Notes: generated from the letters alone by a model not told the origin. DNA of 35,394 nt from an uncultured Clostridia bacterium (GCA_944346885.1 CALVMR010000006.1:1-35394); one strand, 5' to 3'. Counted from the stretch's first letter, positions 1-8,820 are shown. A program made the numbers and translations.

Positions 1-770
1 TCAAGATCTTCCGTAAGAGTTCTGAACTTCTTTCGGGCGGCGGCTTCAAACTGCATGATCGCAAAGGTGTTTTCCGTTCCGCTTCTGTAACCGTTTTCCT
101 GCCCGCCTCCGAAGACGAACGGAAAAAGATTTTTGGCTTTATTCCGCACGAGCGCGCCGGCGCCGCGCACGCCGCCGATCTTGTGTGCGCTTACCGAATA
201 AAAGTCTATCTCGCCCGTCATTCTGAACGGGATCTTTCCGAATGCCTGTACGCCGTCGCTGTGAAAAAATGTACGGGGATTTTTTGCCTTCACTCTTTTG
301 GCGACAGAAGCTATATCATTGACCGCTCCCGTTTCATTATTGACGTGAATGACGGACACGAGCGACGTTTTTTCGTCCACGAGGCGCAAAAGGTCTTCCT
401 CATCTGCGCCGCCGTAACGGTCGAGCTTTGCAAAGCGCACCTCAACGCCACGGCGCGCAAGTTCCGCAGCCGCCTGATAGATCGCCGCATGCTCTCCCTC
501 CGTCGTGACGAAATTCCCGCGCCGCGCGCAGGAAAAGACCGCCTGATTGTCCGCTTCGCTTCCGCATGAAGTGAAAACGAGGTCGAATTTTAACGGGTCG
601 GCTATATGCGCCAAAATATTTTTTCTCGCCTCGTCCATGCGTTTATGAACGGAAAATCCTTCTTTATACATGGCGGAAGGATTAAAAAAATCCTCCCCGA
701 TATAGCGCATCGCCTCGCGTACGGATCCTTCGTCCGGGCGGGTCGTCGCTGCATTGTCAAGATAGATCAT
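1..770 (-). CDS. Cysteine desulfurase (NifS/IscS class), 3' part missing
   Basis: PLP-dependent enzyme that takes sulfur from L-cysteine for Fe-S cluster or thio-tRNA synthesis in the cytosol. The gene runs off the left edge, so about the first 256 residues are present. The ATG is at 768-770 and the protein begins with the family signature MIYLDNAATTRP. It continues with GEHAA (conserved His near residue 100), HVNNETGA, and SAHKIGGVRGAGAL with the PLP-binding Lys near residue 197, then GGGQENGYRSGTENTF. The catalytic-Cys loop lies beyond the window, so group I and group II types cannot be told apart. No clear Shine-Dalgarno site precedes the ATG. It lies downstream of the arginine block on the same strand, separated by a 91-bp gap with a GC-rich hairpin. 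The family is secure; the exact role (IscS, NifS or tRNA-specific) is open. Confidence 0.93.
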   Translation of the reverse strand, partial: MIYLDNAATTRPDEGSVREAMRYIGEDFFNPSAMYKEGFSVHKRMDEARKNILAHIADPLKFDLVFTSCGSEADNQAVFSCARRGNFVTTEGEHAAIYQAAAELARRGVEVRFAKLDRYGGADEEDLLRLVDEKTSLVSVIHVNNETGAVNDIASVAKRVKAKNPRTFFHSDGVQAFGKIPFRMTGEIDFYSVSAHKIGGVRGAGALVRNKAKNLFPFVFGGGQENGYRSGTENTFAIMQFEAAARKKFRTLTEDL

Positions 771-785
771 AGCAATTTACAGAGC

Positions 786-816
786 GCGCCGCCGCACTTC
801 CATCGCGCGGCGGCGC
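786..816 (-). terminator. GC-rich hairpin between two minus-strand genes
   Basis: A 10-bp perfect inverted repeat (GCGCCGCCGC / GCGGCGGCGC) with an 11-nt loop lies between the small membrane-protein gene and the cysteine desulfurase. Read on the minus strand there is no real T-tract after it, so it is a weak candidate terminator or an mRNA-stabilising hairpin. It falls where the arginine transcript would be expected to end. Confidence 0.3.
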
Positions 817-861
817 TTTAACCTTAATTATTAAAATTTTTTTCAGCCGCTCTTTTTCGAT

Positions 862-1485
862 TTATCTCGAAATTCCTGGTTTTTTGTTGAATTCCGTTTC
901 CAAAATGTTCGGCTTATTCATATAGCGGATAACGGTAAACAAGAGCTGCTGACGGCATTCCAGCACGAGTATCTTTTTGCCCACGTTCGTCTGCGCGTGA
1001 ACATAGAAAAATTCCTTATCTTCGTCCGCTTCCGTATTCGGCGTAAGAATATCCTCCTTTACGTCGGGAGATTTTTTAAGCTTTTCGTACGAATCCGACC
1101 CGACGCGGCCGATCTTGATAATCCTGTCCGTAGGGATATTATACAGATGCTTCCTGCGCCTGTTGTTAAAGACCTTGGATATGCGCAGATCGCCCGAAAC
1201 GAACGTATAATCATAGCTCAGAAAGAAGGCATGCTTTTTCCTCGCCAGCATCACCGCAAGAACGATCATGAGCGCCGCGATGACCAGCCAAACGACGAGC
1301 GCGATGATGGTCGCCGTCGTGAAGCCGACCTCTTCATCGATGGGGATACCGAACAACACGTTCAGGATCGCTATAAATGCAAAAACGGCGGAAATGATCG
1401 AAAAAATTTTATAGACCAGATACTTTCTTTTTGCCGAGGCCTGATTATGAGTGTCAACACTCTCTTCGTAAAAAACTTCCTGCAT
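862..1485 (-). CDS. Two-helix membrane protein of unknown function
   Basis: I do not recognise this 207-residue protein with certainty; it resembles small Firmicutes membrane proteins of unknown function. It has a short polar N-terminus, one hydrophobic segment at about residues 26-46 (KIFSIISAVFAFIAILNVLF), a second at about 57-82, and then a soluble C-terminal domain of about 120 residues rich in basic and acidic residues (VFNNRRRKHLYNIP and NTEADEDKEFFYVH can be seen). The open frame also allows a GTG six bases upstream (1489-1491), but AAAAAAGGG lies just before the ATG at 1483-1485 and the GTG would overlap it, so ATG is chosen. It starts 16 bp after the carB-dapF stop, so it is probably the last gene of the argD-argF-carA-carB unit. 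A link to arginine or cell-wall metabolism is only suggested by position. Confidence 0.75.
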   Translation of the reverse strand: MQEVFYEESVDTHNQASAKRKYLVYKIFSIISAVFAFIAILNVLFGIPIDEEVGFTTATIIALVVWLVIAALMIVLAVMLARKKHAFFLSYDYTFVSGDLRISKVFNNRRRKHLYNIPTDRIIKIGRVGSDSYEKLKKSPDVKEDILTPNTEADEDKEFFYVHAQTNVGKKILVLECRQQLLFTVIRYMNKPNILETEFNKKPGISR

Positions 1486-1501
1486 AAGCACCCTTTTTTG
1501 A

Positions 1502-4500
1502 TCAGAATTCGATGGCTCCTTCGTACACGAGCTTTGTATTGCCCGTAAGCGTAACTGTTTCGTCTGAATTATAGCGCACGATCAGATCTCCGCCGCGCAC
1601 TTTAACGGTGATATCCTCATCTTTGCGGCAGTAACCGCCGAGCACCGCCGCTACGACGGAGGCGGCCGCCCCCGTTCCGCAGGCGAGCGTTTCGCCGTTG
1701 CCGCGCTCCCATACGCGCATTTTCAGCGTTTTATCGTTTACGACGCGCACGAATTCCGCGTTGATCCTCTCAGGAAAATAAGGCGCGTTTTCAAACAGCG
1801 GCCCGACGTTCGCAACGTCTACGGCGTCCACTTTATCGCAGAACACGACGCAGTGCGGATTGCCTACGTTTACGAGCGTAACGCTGTACTTCTGCCCGCC
1901 GACCTCGATCTCCCGCCCGACGACCGTTTCTCCTTCCAGCGTGGACGGGATCTTTTTGCCTTCCAGCGTGACCCTGCCCATATTGACGCTGACCGAACTC
2001 ACTTTGCCGTTGAAAGTGAAAAGAGTCATCTCCTTGACGCCGCTGAGCGTTTCGATGCGCACCGTCTTATCCTTAACAAAGCCGTTGTCGTACAGATATT
2101 TCGCAACGCAGCGGATCGAATTGCCCGCCATGGCGCCTTCGCTTCCGTCTTTGTTGAAAATGCGCATTTTAGCGTCGGCGATCTCCGACTTCTCTATGAG
2201 CGTGATCCCGTCTCCGCCGATGCCGAAATGCCTGTCGACAAAATTGATCGCAAGCGATTCGGGGCAGGTGATCTTTCCGTCCATATTGTCGATGAAAATA
2301 TAGTCGTTGCCGCAGCTCTGCATTTTGAGGAAAGAGATCTTCGTCTTTGCGCTGCGCAGGTGATTTATGTCTACCAGCTCCGTATTTTCCTCGTTGAACC
2401 GGCTCGCAATGATGTCTGCCAGCGCGTTCGCCGTATCGAGCGAAGTGAGCGTGGTGATGCCGAGCAGGATCGCGTGATGGTACATGCGGATATAATCGTT
2501 GATCGACGCCATATCCGTTTTGCCCGTATAAACGATATAATCGATCTTCTCCTCGTCCATAAGCTTGAAGATCGCTTCGCTTTCCGAAAGCCTGTCTACC
2601 GTCGTCACGTCGATGCCGAGTGTGCGGATCGTATCCGCCGTTCCCTTGGTCGCGTAAATGTTCAAGCCCAGATCGCTGAATTTTTTGGCAAGCCCCAGGA
2701 TCTCGAATTTATCCTGATCGTTGACCGTGAAATACACGCCCGCATGCTTTTGCTTTGTCGGGTGGCAGAGCTTAAAGCCCGCGGATACGAGCCCCTTGAA
2801 GAGCGCCTCCTCTATCGTCTTGCCTATGCCGAGCACTTCGCCCGTAGACTTCATTTCGGGGCCGAGCTGGGAATTTACGTCGTTGAGCTTTTCGAAGGAG
2901 AATACGGGCACCTTGACCGCCACATACGGCGAGCTCTTATACAGCCCCGTACCGTAGCCCAGCTTTTTCAGCTTTGCTCCCACCATGATCTTGGTCGCAA
3001 GCTCGACCATCGGCACGCCCGTCACCTTGCTTATATACGGTATCGTACGCGACGCGCGTGGATTCACTTCGATCACATACAGCTCGTTGTGGAACACGAG
3101 GAACTGTATGTTGATGAGCCCCTTCGTTTTGAGAGAGAGCGCAAGCTGCGTGGAGCATTCGATGATCTTATCGAGCATGATGTCGCTCAGGTTATAAGGC
3201 GGATACACCGCGATGGAGTCTCCGCTGTGCACGCCCGCACGCTCGATGTGCTGCATGATGCCGGGGATCAGGACGTCCGTGCCATCGCTGATGACGTCCA
3301 CTTCGAGCTCCTGCCCCATAAGATACTTGTCGCAGAGCACGGGGTTTTCGATGTGCTGCGCCAAAATGACGTCCATATAGCGGGAAATATCGTTTTCGGT
3401 GAACGCGATAGTCATGTTCTGCCCGCCGATCACGTACGAAGGGCGCAGCAGCACGGGATAGCCGAGTTTATCCGCCGCTTCCAGCGCCTCCTCCTTGGTC
3501 ATGACGGTGAGCCCCTTCGGGCGGCTGATGCCGAACTGCTCCAACAACTCGTCGAACCGCTCGCGGTCCTCCGCCATATCCACACTGTCTGCCGAAGTGC
3601 CGAGGATGCGGATCCCCTTCTTGTCGAGATAATTGCACAGCTTGATCGCCGTTTGCCCGCCGAACGTGATGACGACGCCGTAAGGCTTTTCCTTATCGAT
3701 CACGTTCTGTACGTCTTCGGGGGTGAGCGGTTCAAAGTACAGTCGATCCGCCGTATCGAAGTCGGTCGAAACCGTTTCGGGGTTGTTGTTGATGATGACA
3801 ACTTCGTAGCCGATCTCTTTCAGCGTCCAAACGCAGTGCACGGAAGAGTAGTCGAACTCGATCCCCTGCCCGATGCGGATCGGGCCGGACCCGATGACGA
3901 TGATGCGCTTCTTTTTGCTGTCTCGGATAAAGGGCGTCGCCTCGTCGTGCGCTGCCTCGTCGTAGGTGGAATAAAAATACGGCGTCTGCGCGGAAAATTC
4001 CGCCGCGCATGTATCCACCATCTTATAGACCGCTTTTTTGTGATACGGCACCTTTTGCCCGGAGAGCCTTTCCAGCTCCGCATCCGGATAGCCGAGGCGC
4101 TTCCCCTCGTCGTAGAGGGCGCGGGTAAGTTTTTTGGTGCGCAACTCCTCTTCAAACACGATGAGGTTGTTCAGCTTGTGCAAGAACCAACGGTCGATCT
4201 TGGTGATCTCGTAGATCTCATCGATCGGGATCCCCGCTTTGAGCGCGGCAAACACCGTGAACAGGCGCTCGTCGGAGAGCTTTTTCAACTCCTCGCGCAG
4301 ATCCTTTCCGTCGTACTTGTCAAGGTTGAGCGAAGAGAGCGAGATCTCCGCCCCGCGCACCGCCTTCATGATCGCCATTTCAAAGCTGGTGCCGATGGAC
4401 ATGACTTCGCCCGTCGCTTTCATCCGCGTACCGAGCTCGCGCTTGGCGTACAAGAATTTATCGAACGGCCATTTGGGAAGTTTTACGACAACATAGTCGA

Positions 4501-5548
4501 TGGCGGGTTCAAAGCAGGCAAACGTTTTGCCCGTAACGTCGTTGCGGATCTCGTCCAGCGTGTAGCCGAGCGCGATCTTCGTCGCCACTTTTGCGATCGG
4601 GTACCCCGTCGCCTTAGACGCGAGCGCCGAAGAGCGCGACACACGCGGATTGACCTCGATGACCGAATAGGTAAAGGATTCGGGGTCGAGCGCGAACTGG
4701 CAGTTGCAGCCGCCTTCAATGCCGAGTTCGGTAATGATTTTGAGCGACGCGCTGCGCAGCATCTGGTATTCTTTATCCGAAAGCGTAAGGCAGGGCGCCA
4801 CTACGATGGAATCGCCCGTGTGAATGCCGACGGGGTCAAAGTTTTCCATCGAGCAGACCGTGATCACGTTCCCCGCGCCGTCGCGCAGCACTTCAAACTC
4901 GATCTCCTTCCAACCGTAGATGTACTTTTCGACAAGCACCTGCGTGATGGGCGAAAGCATGAGCCCGTTGTGCGAAACAGAGCGCAGTTCCTCTTCGTTG
5001 TACGCCACGCCGCCGCCTGCGCCGCCGAGCGTGAATGCGGGGCGGATGATGACGGGATAGCCGATCTTGTTGGCAACCTCGACGCATTCATCCACCGTAT
5101 AGGCGATATCCGACGGAACGACGGGCTGCCCGATCTTCTGCATGGTCTCCTTGAACAGCTCTCGGTCCTCGGCGCGGTCGATCGCATCCACTTTTGTGCC
5201 GATCAGCTTTACGCCCCACTTATCGAGGAAGCCTTCTTTTGCAAGTTTGCAACCCATCGTAAGCCCCGTTTGCCCGCCGAGGGAGGCAAGCAAACTATCC
5301 GGGCGCTCTTTGATGATGATGCGCTTCAACGAATCGAGGGTAAGCGGTTCCAAATAGATCTCATCCGCCAACGCCTTATCCGTCATGATCGTGGCGGGGT
5401 TGGAGTTGCAGAGCACAACGTTTACGCCCGCGTCCTTCAATACGCGGCACGCCTGCGCCCCCGCATAGTCAAATTCGGCAGCCTGCCCGATGACAATGGG
5501 GCCGGACCCGATGACGAGCACCTTTTTAATATCGCTTCTCTTAGGCAT
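1502..5548 (-). CDS. carB: Carbamoyl-phosphate synthase large chain fused to diaminopimelate epimerase (CarB-DapF)
   Basis: One 1348-residue frame. Residues 1 to about 1069 are a complete CarB (E. coli CarB has 1073). They start MPKRSDIKKVLVIGSGPIVI and hold two ATP-grasp halves, the repeated VLVIGSGPI/IIVIGSGPIRIGQGIEFD entries, and a C-terminal MGS-like allosteric domain (about 935-1060) ending near NTELVDINHL. It makes carbamoyl phosphate with CarA. Residues 1070-1348 are a full-length DapF (279 residues), which interconverts LL- and meso-diaminopimelate: MQSCGNDYIFID, RHFGIGGDG, NPHCVVF, and WERGNGETLACGTGAA with the second catalytic Cys at 1290. In the first catalytic loop the sequence is DGSEGAMAGNSIRC, with Ala at 1141 (codon 2126-2128) where DapF normally has Cys. 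No stop codon and no Shine-Dalgarno site separate the two parts. The ATG overlaps the carA end by 8 bp and has GGAGG upstream. The fusion is seen directly; activity of the epimerase part is uncertain. Confidence 0.95.
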   Translation of the reverse strand: MPKRSDIKKVLVIGSGPIVIGQAAEFDYAGAQACRVLKDAGVNVVLCNSNPATIMTDKALADEIYLEPLTLDSLKRIIIKERPDSLLASLGGQTGLTMGCKLAKEGFLDKWGVKLIGTKVDAIDRAEDRELFKETMQKIGQPVVPSDIAYTVDECVEVANKIGYPVIIRPAFTLGGAGGGVAYNEEELRSVSHNGLMLSPITQVLVEKYIYGWKEIEFEVLRDGAGNVITVCSMENFDPVGIHTGDSIVVAPCLTLSDKEYQMLRSASLKIITELGIEGGCNCQFALDPESFTYSVIEVNPRVSRSSALASKATGYPIAKVATKIALGYTLDEIRNDVTGKTFACFEPAIDYVVVKLPKWPFDKFLYAKRELGTRMKATGEVMSIGTSFEMAIMKAVRGAEISLSSLNLDKYDGKDLREELKKLSDERLFTVFAALKAGIPIDEIYEITKIDRWFLHKLNNLIVFEEELRTKKLTRALYDEGKRLGYPDAELERLSGQKVPYHKKAVYKMVDTCAAEFSAQTPYFYSTYDEAAHDEATPFIRDSKKKRIIVIGSGPIRIGQGIEFDYSSVHCVWTLKEIGYEVVIINNNPETVSTDFDTADRLYFEPLTPEDVQNVIDKEKPYGVVITFGGQTAIKLCNYLDKKGIRILGTSADSVDMAEDRERFDELLEQFGISRPKGLTVMTKEEALEAADKLGYPVLLRPSYVIGGQNMTIAFTENDISRYMDVILAQHIENPVLCDKYLMGQELEVDVISDGTDVLIPGIMQHIERAGVHSGDSIAVYPPYNLSDIMLDKIIECSTQLALSLKTKGLINIQFLVFHNELYVIEVNPRASRTIPYISKVTGVPMVELATKIMVGAKLKKLGYGTGLYKSSPYVAVKVPVFSFEKLNDVNSQLGPEMKSTGEVLGIGKTIEEALFKGLVSAGFKLCHPTKQKHAGVYFTVNDQDKFEILGLAKKFSDLGLNIYATKGTADTIRTLGIDVTTVDRLSESEAIFKLMDEEKIDYIVYTGKTDMASINDYIRMYHHAILLGITTLTSLDTANALADIIASRFNEENTELVDINHLRSAKTKISFLKMQSCGNDYIFIDNMDGKITCPESLAINFVDRHFGIGGDGITLIEKSEIADAKMRIFNKDGSEGAMAGNSIRCVAKYLYDNGFVKDKTVRIETLSGVKEMTLFTFNGKVSSVSVNMGRVTLEGKKIPSTLEGETVVGREIEVGGQKYSVTLVNVGNPHCVVFCDKVDAVDVANVGPLFENAPYFPERINAEFVRVVNDKTLKMRVWERGNGETLACGTGAAASVVAAVLGGYCRKDEDITVKVRGGDLIVRYNSDETVTLTGNTKLVYEGAIEF

Positions 5549-6617
5549 TCCTTTTTCCTCCGTCCATCATCGCCACAAATTTATCGAACAGATCGCGCGC
5601 ATCCAGCGGTCCGGCGCACGCTTCGGGGTGGAACTGTACGGTAAACGCATTCAGATCCGGGTATTCGACCCCTTCGCAAGTTCCGTCGTTGGCATTGATA
5701 AAGCTCAAATTGCCGACGCCGCGTATCGAATCGGCAAGCACTTCGTACCCGTGGTTTTGGCTGGAAATGTATACCGTGCCCGTTTTCAATTCTTTGACGG
5801 GCTGGTTCGCGCCGCGGTGCCCGTACTTCATCTTCTGCGTTTTTCCGCCCATCGCCAGCGCAAACAGCTGATGACCGAGGCAAATGCCGAAGATGGGGAG
5901 CTTCCCCGCAAGTTTGCGGATGTTTTCGATGATCCCCGTGTTTTCGGCGGGATCGCCTGGTCCGTTCGTCAGCATAACGCCGTCGGGGTGCAGCGCCAAG
6001 ATCTGCTCCGCGGTATACTGCGCGGGCACACGCACAACGCGGTTTCCGCGCTTGACAAGCTCGCGCACAATGTTTTCTTTGGCGCCGAAATCCCACAGCA
6101 CTACCGTGCGCTTGTTTTCGGTGCCGTATTCCACGGGCGCTTTGCATGTAACGCTCTCCACCGCGTTGCGGATGGTATAGCGGGAAAGCGCTTTCAGGTC
6201 TACTTCGGGCGTGGAAGAGACGGCGGCGTTCATCACGCCCGCTTCGCGCACCGTTTTGGTCAGTTCGCGCGTGTCGATGCCGTAAATGCCCACCACGTTT
6301 TTGCGGCGAAGGAAATCGTCGATCTTTTCTTCGCAGCGGAAATTGGAAGGATGTTCGCAATATTCGCGCACGATATAAGCGCTCAGGTACGGCTCCTTGC
6401 TCTCCCGATCCGAATAGATCATGCCGTAATTGCCGATGAGCGGAAACGTTTGAATGACGATCTGCCCGTAATAACTCGGATCGGTCAGCGTTTCGATGTA
6501 CCCCGTCATCCCCGTCGTAAACACGAGTTCGCCGTGCACTTCGCCCTCTGCGCCGAAGCGTTTGCCCTCAAACACCTGCCCGTTTTGCAGAACAAGATAC
6601 ACCTTTTTACCCTTCAT
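5541..6617 (-). CDS. carA: Carbamoyl-phosphate synthase small chain
   Basis: Glutaminase subunit of carbamoyl-phosphate synthetase; it frees ammonia from glutamine and channels it to CarB. It has 358 residues, a normal length. The N-terminal CPSase small domain starts MKGKKVYLVLQNGQVFEGK and includes TTGMTGYIETLTDPSY. A class I glutamine amidotransferase domain follows, with the nucleophile in FGICLGHQLFALAMGG (Cys246) and the His/Glu pair in VQFHPEACAGPLD. The ATG at 6615-6617 has AAGGA about 9 nt upstream. The gene lies 27 bp after argF and overlaps carB by 8 bp (ATGCCTAA), so the two subunits are translationally coupled. Its place between argF and carB suggests that this copy serves arginine synthesis at least in part; whether a separate pyrimidine copy exists cannot be seen here. 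Confidence 0.97.
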   Translation of the reverse strand: MKGKKVYLVLQNGQVFEGKRFGAEGEVHGELVFTTGMTGYIETLTDPSYYGQIVIQTFPLIGNYGMIYSDRESKEPYLSAYIVREYCEHPSNFRCEEKIDDFLRRKNVVGIYGIDTRELTKTVREAGVMNAAVSSTPEVDLKALSRYTIRNAVESVTCKAPVEYGTENKRTVVLWDFGAKENIVRELVKRGNRVVRVPAQYTAEQILALHPDGVMLTNGPGDPAENTGIIENIRKLAGKLPIFGICLGHQLFALAMGGKTQKMKYGHRGANQPVKELKTGTVYISSQNHGYEVLADSIRGVGNLSFINANDGTCEGVEYPDLNAFTVQFHPEACAGPLDARDLFDKFVAMMDGGKRNA

Positions 6618-6644
6618 AAACTGAATCCTTCCCGATTTTATTTT

Positions 6645-7547
6645 TCATTTGAGCAACTTTACCAGCACCGCTTTTTGTGCGTGCAGCCTGTTTTCCGCCT
6701 CATCGAAGATCTCCGCGGCGTGCGCCTCAAAAACTTCCGCCGTGATCTCCTCGCCGCGGTGTGCGGGCAGGCAATGCAGCACCATTGCCTCTCGGTCGGC
6801 GGCGGCAAGCACCTTTTCGTCGATGCAATAGCCTTTAAACGCCGCCTCGCGCACCTTCTTTTCCCCTTCCTGCCCCATCGACGCCCATACGTCCGTATAG
6901 AGCACGTCCGCACCCGCTGCCGCGGCAAGCACGTCGGAAGTGACGAGCAGTTCGCCGTTTTCCCGCGCCCACGCAACAACGTCCGCATCGGGGCGATAGG
7001 CGTCGGGGCAGGCGATCGCCACCCGCATCCCCATCTTGATGCAGCCGACGATGAGCGAATTTGCCATGTTGTTGCCGTCCCCGACAAAACAAAGTTTCAG
7101 CCCCTTCAAACTCCCCTTGTATTCGCGGATGGTCATCAGGTCGGCAAGCACTTGGCAGGGATGGCAGTAATCGGTAAGCCCGTTGATGACGGGGATCGAA
7201 CCGTATTTTGCCAGCGCCTCCACGTCTTCCTGCTTAAAGGTGCGGATCATGATCCCGTCAAGGTAGCGCGAAAGCACGCGTACGGTATCTTGGATGGGCT
7301 CGCCGCGCCCGATCTGCAAGTCACGGTCGGAGAGAAAGAGCGCCTGCCCGCCAAGCTCGTCCATCCCCACTTCAAAACTGACGCGGGTCCGCGTGGAAGA
7401 CTTCTGAAAGATCATTCCCAGATGTTTCCCTTTCAGATACGGGTGCGGCACGCCGTTTTTCCGCTCGTATTTGAGCTGATCGGCAAGATTGAGGATGCTT
7501 AAAATTTCCTCCGCGGTAAGGTCGGAAAGTTTTAAAAGATGCTTCAT
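6645..7547 (-). CDS. argF: Ornithine carbamoyltransferase
   Basis: Condenses carbamoyl phosphate with ornithine to give citrulline. It has 300 residues, typical of the anabolic enzyme. The carbamoyl-phosphate site is SSTRTRVSFEVGM near residues 50-62, the middle holds the HPCQVLADLMT stretch, and the ornithine-side signature HCLPAHRGEEI is near the C-terminus. The ATG overlaps the argD stop by 4 bp (ATGA) and uses a GAGG about 9 nt upstream inside argD. With carA and carB directly downstream, the enzyme and the source of its unstable substrate are made together. The absence of arginine deiminase or carbamate kinase genes nearby favours a biosynthetic rather than catabolic role. Confidence 0.97.
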   Translation of the reverse strand: MKHLLKLSDLTAEEILSILNLADQLKYERKNGVPHPYLKGKHLGMIFQKSSTRTRVSFEVGMDELGGQALFLSDRDLQIGRGEPIQDTVRVLSRYLDGIMIRTFKQEDVEALAKYGSIPVINGLTDYCHPCQVLADLMTIREYKGSLKGLKLCFVGDGNNMANSLIVGCIKMGMRVAIACPDAYRPDADVVAWARENGELLVTSDVLAAAAGADVLYTDVWASMGQEGEKKVREAAFKGYCIDEKVLAAADREAMVLHCLPAHRGEEITAEVFEAHAAEIFDEAENRLHAQKAVLVKLLK

Positions 7548-8713
7548 TCGGATATGACCTCGTTTAGGATTTGCAGCGCCGCATCCATCTCGCTCTTTTT
7601 TACGTTGAGCGGCGGAAGCAGGCGGAGTTTGTTTTTTGCCGTAAGCACGATAAGCCCTTTTTCAAGGCATTTTTGCGCAAGTTCGCGGGCGGGCTTTGTC
7701 GTTTCCACCCCGATCATCAGCCCGATGCCCGAAACGGAACGTACGTTTTTGATGCGCGAAAGATGCGTGCGCAGGTATTCGCCCTTGCCCTGCACTTCCA
7801 GCAGCAATTCCTTATCCAGCCGCCGCAAAATGCTGCAAGCCCCCGCGCAAGCAACGGGGTTGCCGCCGAAGGTGGAGCCGTGGTCTCCCGCGCCGAAAAT
7901 GTTTTCGCACTTCCCGAAAAACATCGTTGCTCCCAACGGCAAGCCGCCCGCAAGCCCCTTTGCCGTCGTCACGATATCCGGGCAGATCCCGAAATGTTCG
8001 TAGGCATACAGCTTCCCCGTTCTGCCGTTGCCCGTTTGCACTTCGTCCGCTATCAGCAACACGTCGCGTTCTTTGCAGAGGGCTGCCATGGCGCGCACCT
8101 GCTCCGCATCCGGCACGTTGACGCCGCTCTCCCCCTGCACGGGTTCGAACATTAGCGCGCAGGTCTGCGGCGTGAGCGCCGCGCGCAGCGCGGCGGCGGT
8201 CGGCTCTATGCTGTAAAACCCTTCAGGATAGGGAGCAAAGCAGGCGGGATGCATCACGTCCTGCCCCGTTGCCGCCAAGGCGGCAAGCGTTCTGCCGTGG
8301 AAGGAATTTTTCAGCGTTAAAATGCGGTATCTCCCCGCCCCGTATTTGTCATAGGAATACTTCCGCGCCGCTTTGATTGCGCACTCGTTCGCTTCGGCGC
8401 CGGAGTTGGAGAAGAAAACTTTTTTCGCCCCCGTCTTAGCGCACAGGAGCTCGGCAAGCTCGACGGCGGGGCGCGCATAATACAAATTGCTTGTATGCTG
8501 CACGCAGTTTATTTGCGCCGTGACCGCCTTTTTCCACTCTTCGTCGTTTACCCCGAAGGTGTTTACCGCGATCCCCGTACCGAAATCAAGAAATGTTTTT
8601 CCGTCCTCGGAAAAGAGCATTGCCCCTTCCCCGCCGCAAATATCCGTCGGAAAACGGTTGTACGTGTGCGCAATATAACAGCTGTCTTTTTTTTCTATCT
8701 CTTCAAAACTCAT
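7544..8713 (-). CDS. argD: Acetylornithine aminotransferase
   Basis: Class III PLP aminotransferase that makes N-acetylornithine from N-acetylglutamate semialdehyde and glutamate. It has 389 residues, a usual length. Visible landmarks are FLDFGTGIAVNTFG near the start, FFSNSGAEANECAIKAARKY, SFHGRTLAALAATGQ, the PLP-contact LLIADEVQTGNGRTG, and the Schiff-base Lys in TTAKGLAGGLPLGA, followed by HGSTFGGNPVA. The ATG at 8711-8713 has AGGTG about 8 nt upstream. It is the first gene of the second arginine transcription unit, with its own promoter 22 bp upstream and a terminator behind that, and it overlaps argF by 4 bp. Enzymes of this type can also act as succinyldiaminopimelate aminotransferases; the context favours arginine. 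Confidence 0.96.
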   Translation of the reverse strand: MSFEEIEKKDSCYIAHTYNRFPTDICGGEGAMLFSEDGKTFLDFGTGIAVNTFGVNDEEWKKAVTAQINCVQHTSNLYYARPAVELAELLCAKTGAKKVFFSNSGAEANECAIKAARKYSYDKYGAGRYRILTLKNSFHGRTLAALAATGQDVMHPACFAPYPEGFYSIEPTAAALRAALTPQTCALMFEPVQGESGVNVPDAEQVRAMAALCKERDVLLIADEVQTGNGRTGKLYAYEHFGICPDIVTTAKGLAGGLPLGATMFFGKCENIFGAGDHGSTFGGNPVACAGACSILRRLDKELLLEVQGKGEYLRTHLSRIKNVRSVSGIGLMIGVETTKPARELAQKCLEKGLIVLTAKNKLRLLPPLNVKKSEMDAALQILNEVISE

Positions 8714-8734
8714 TGCAAGACACCTATTTTATCT

Positions 8735-8763
8735 ATTCTACCACAAATCGACGCCGAACGCAA
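8735..8763 (-). promoter_or_regulatory. Promoter of the argD-argF-carA-carB unit
   Basis: On the minus strand there is a -35 TTGCGT at 8758-8763, a 17-bp spacer, and a -10 TAGAAT at 8735-8740 preceded by TGG, which fits the extended -10 (TGn) pattern. It sits between the argB terminator and the argD ATG, giving a leader of about 15 nt. No ARG box (TGAAT/ATTCA pair) is seen next to it. Confidence 0.7.
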
Positions 8764-8820
8764 TGGTTTGGGGAAAATTTTCCGCTTCCATCTTGTACCT
8801 TCTTTTTTCGCGCCGCGCAG

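Noticed and set aside
2341..2380. A separate dapF start overlapping the end of carB
   Set aside because: There is no Shine-Dalgarno-like sequence, and the first Met lies after the conserved first strand of DapF; no alternative start fits better than the continuous frame.
1853..5644. A 1263-codon open frame on the plus strand opposite carB-dapF
   Set aside because: It is the mirror of a high-GC coding frame on the minus strand, contains no recognisable domain, and covers two genes with clear family matches. The same applies to the plus-strand open frames at 5490-7502, 25495-27012, 29492-30493 and 30763-31905.
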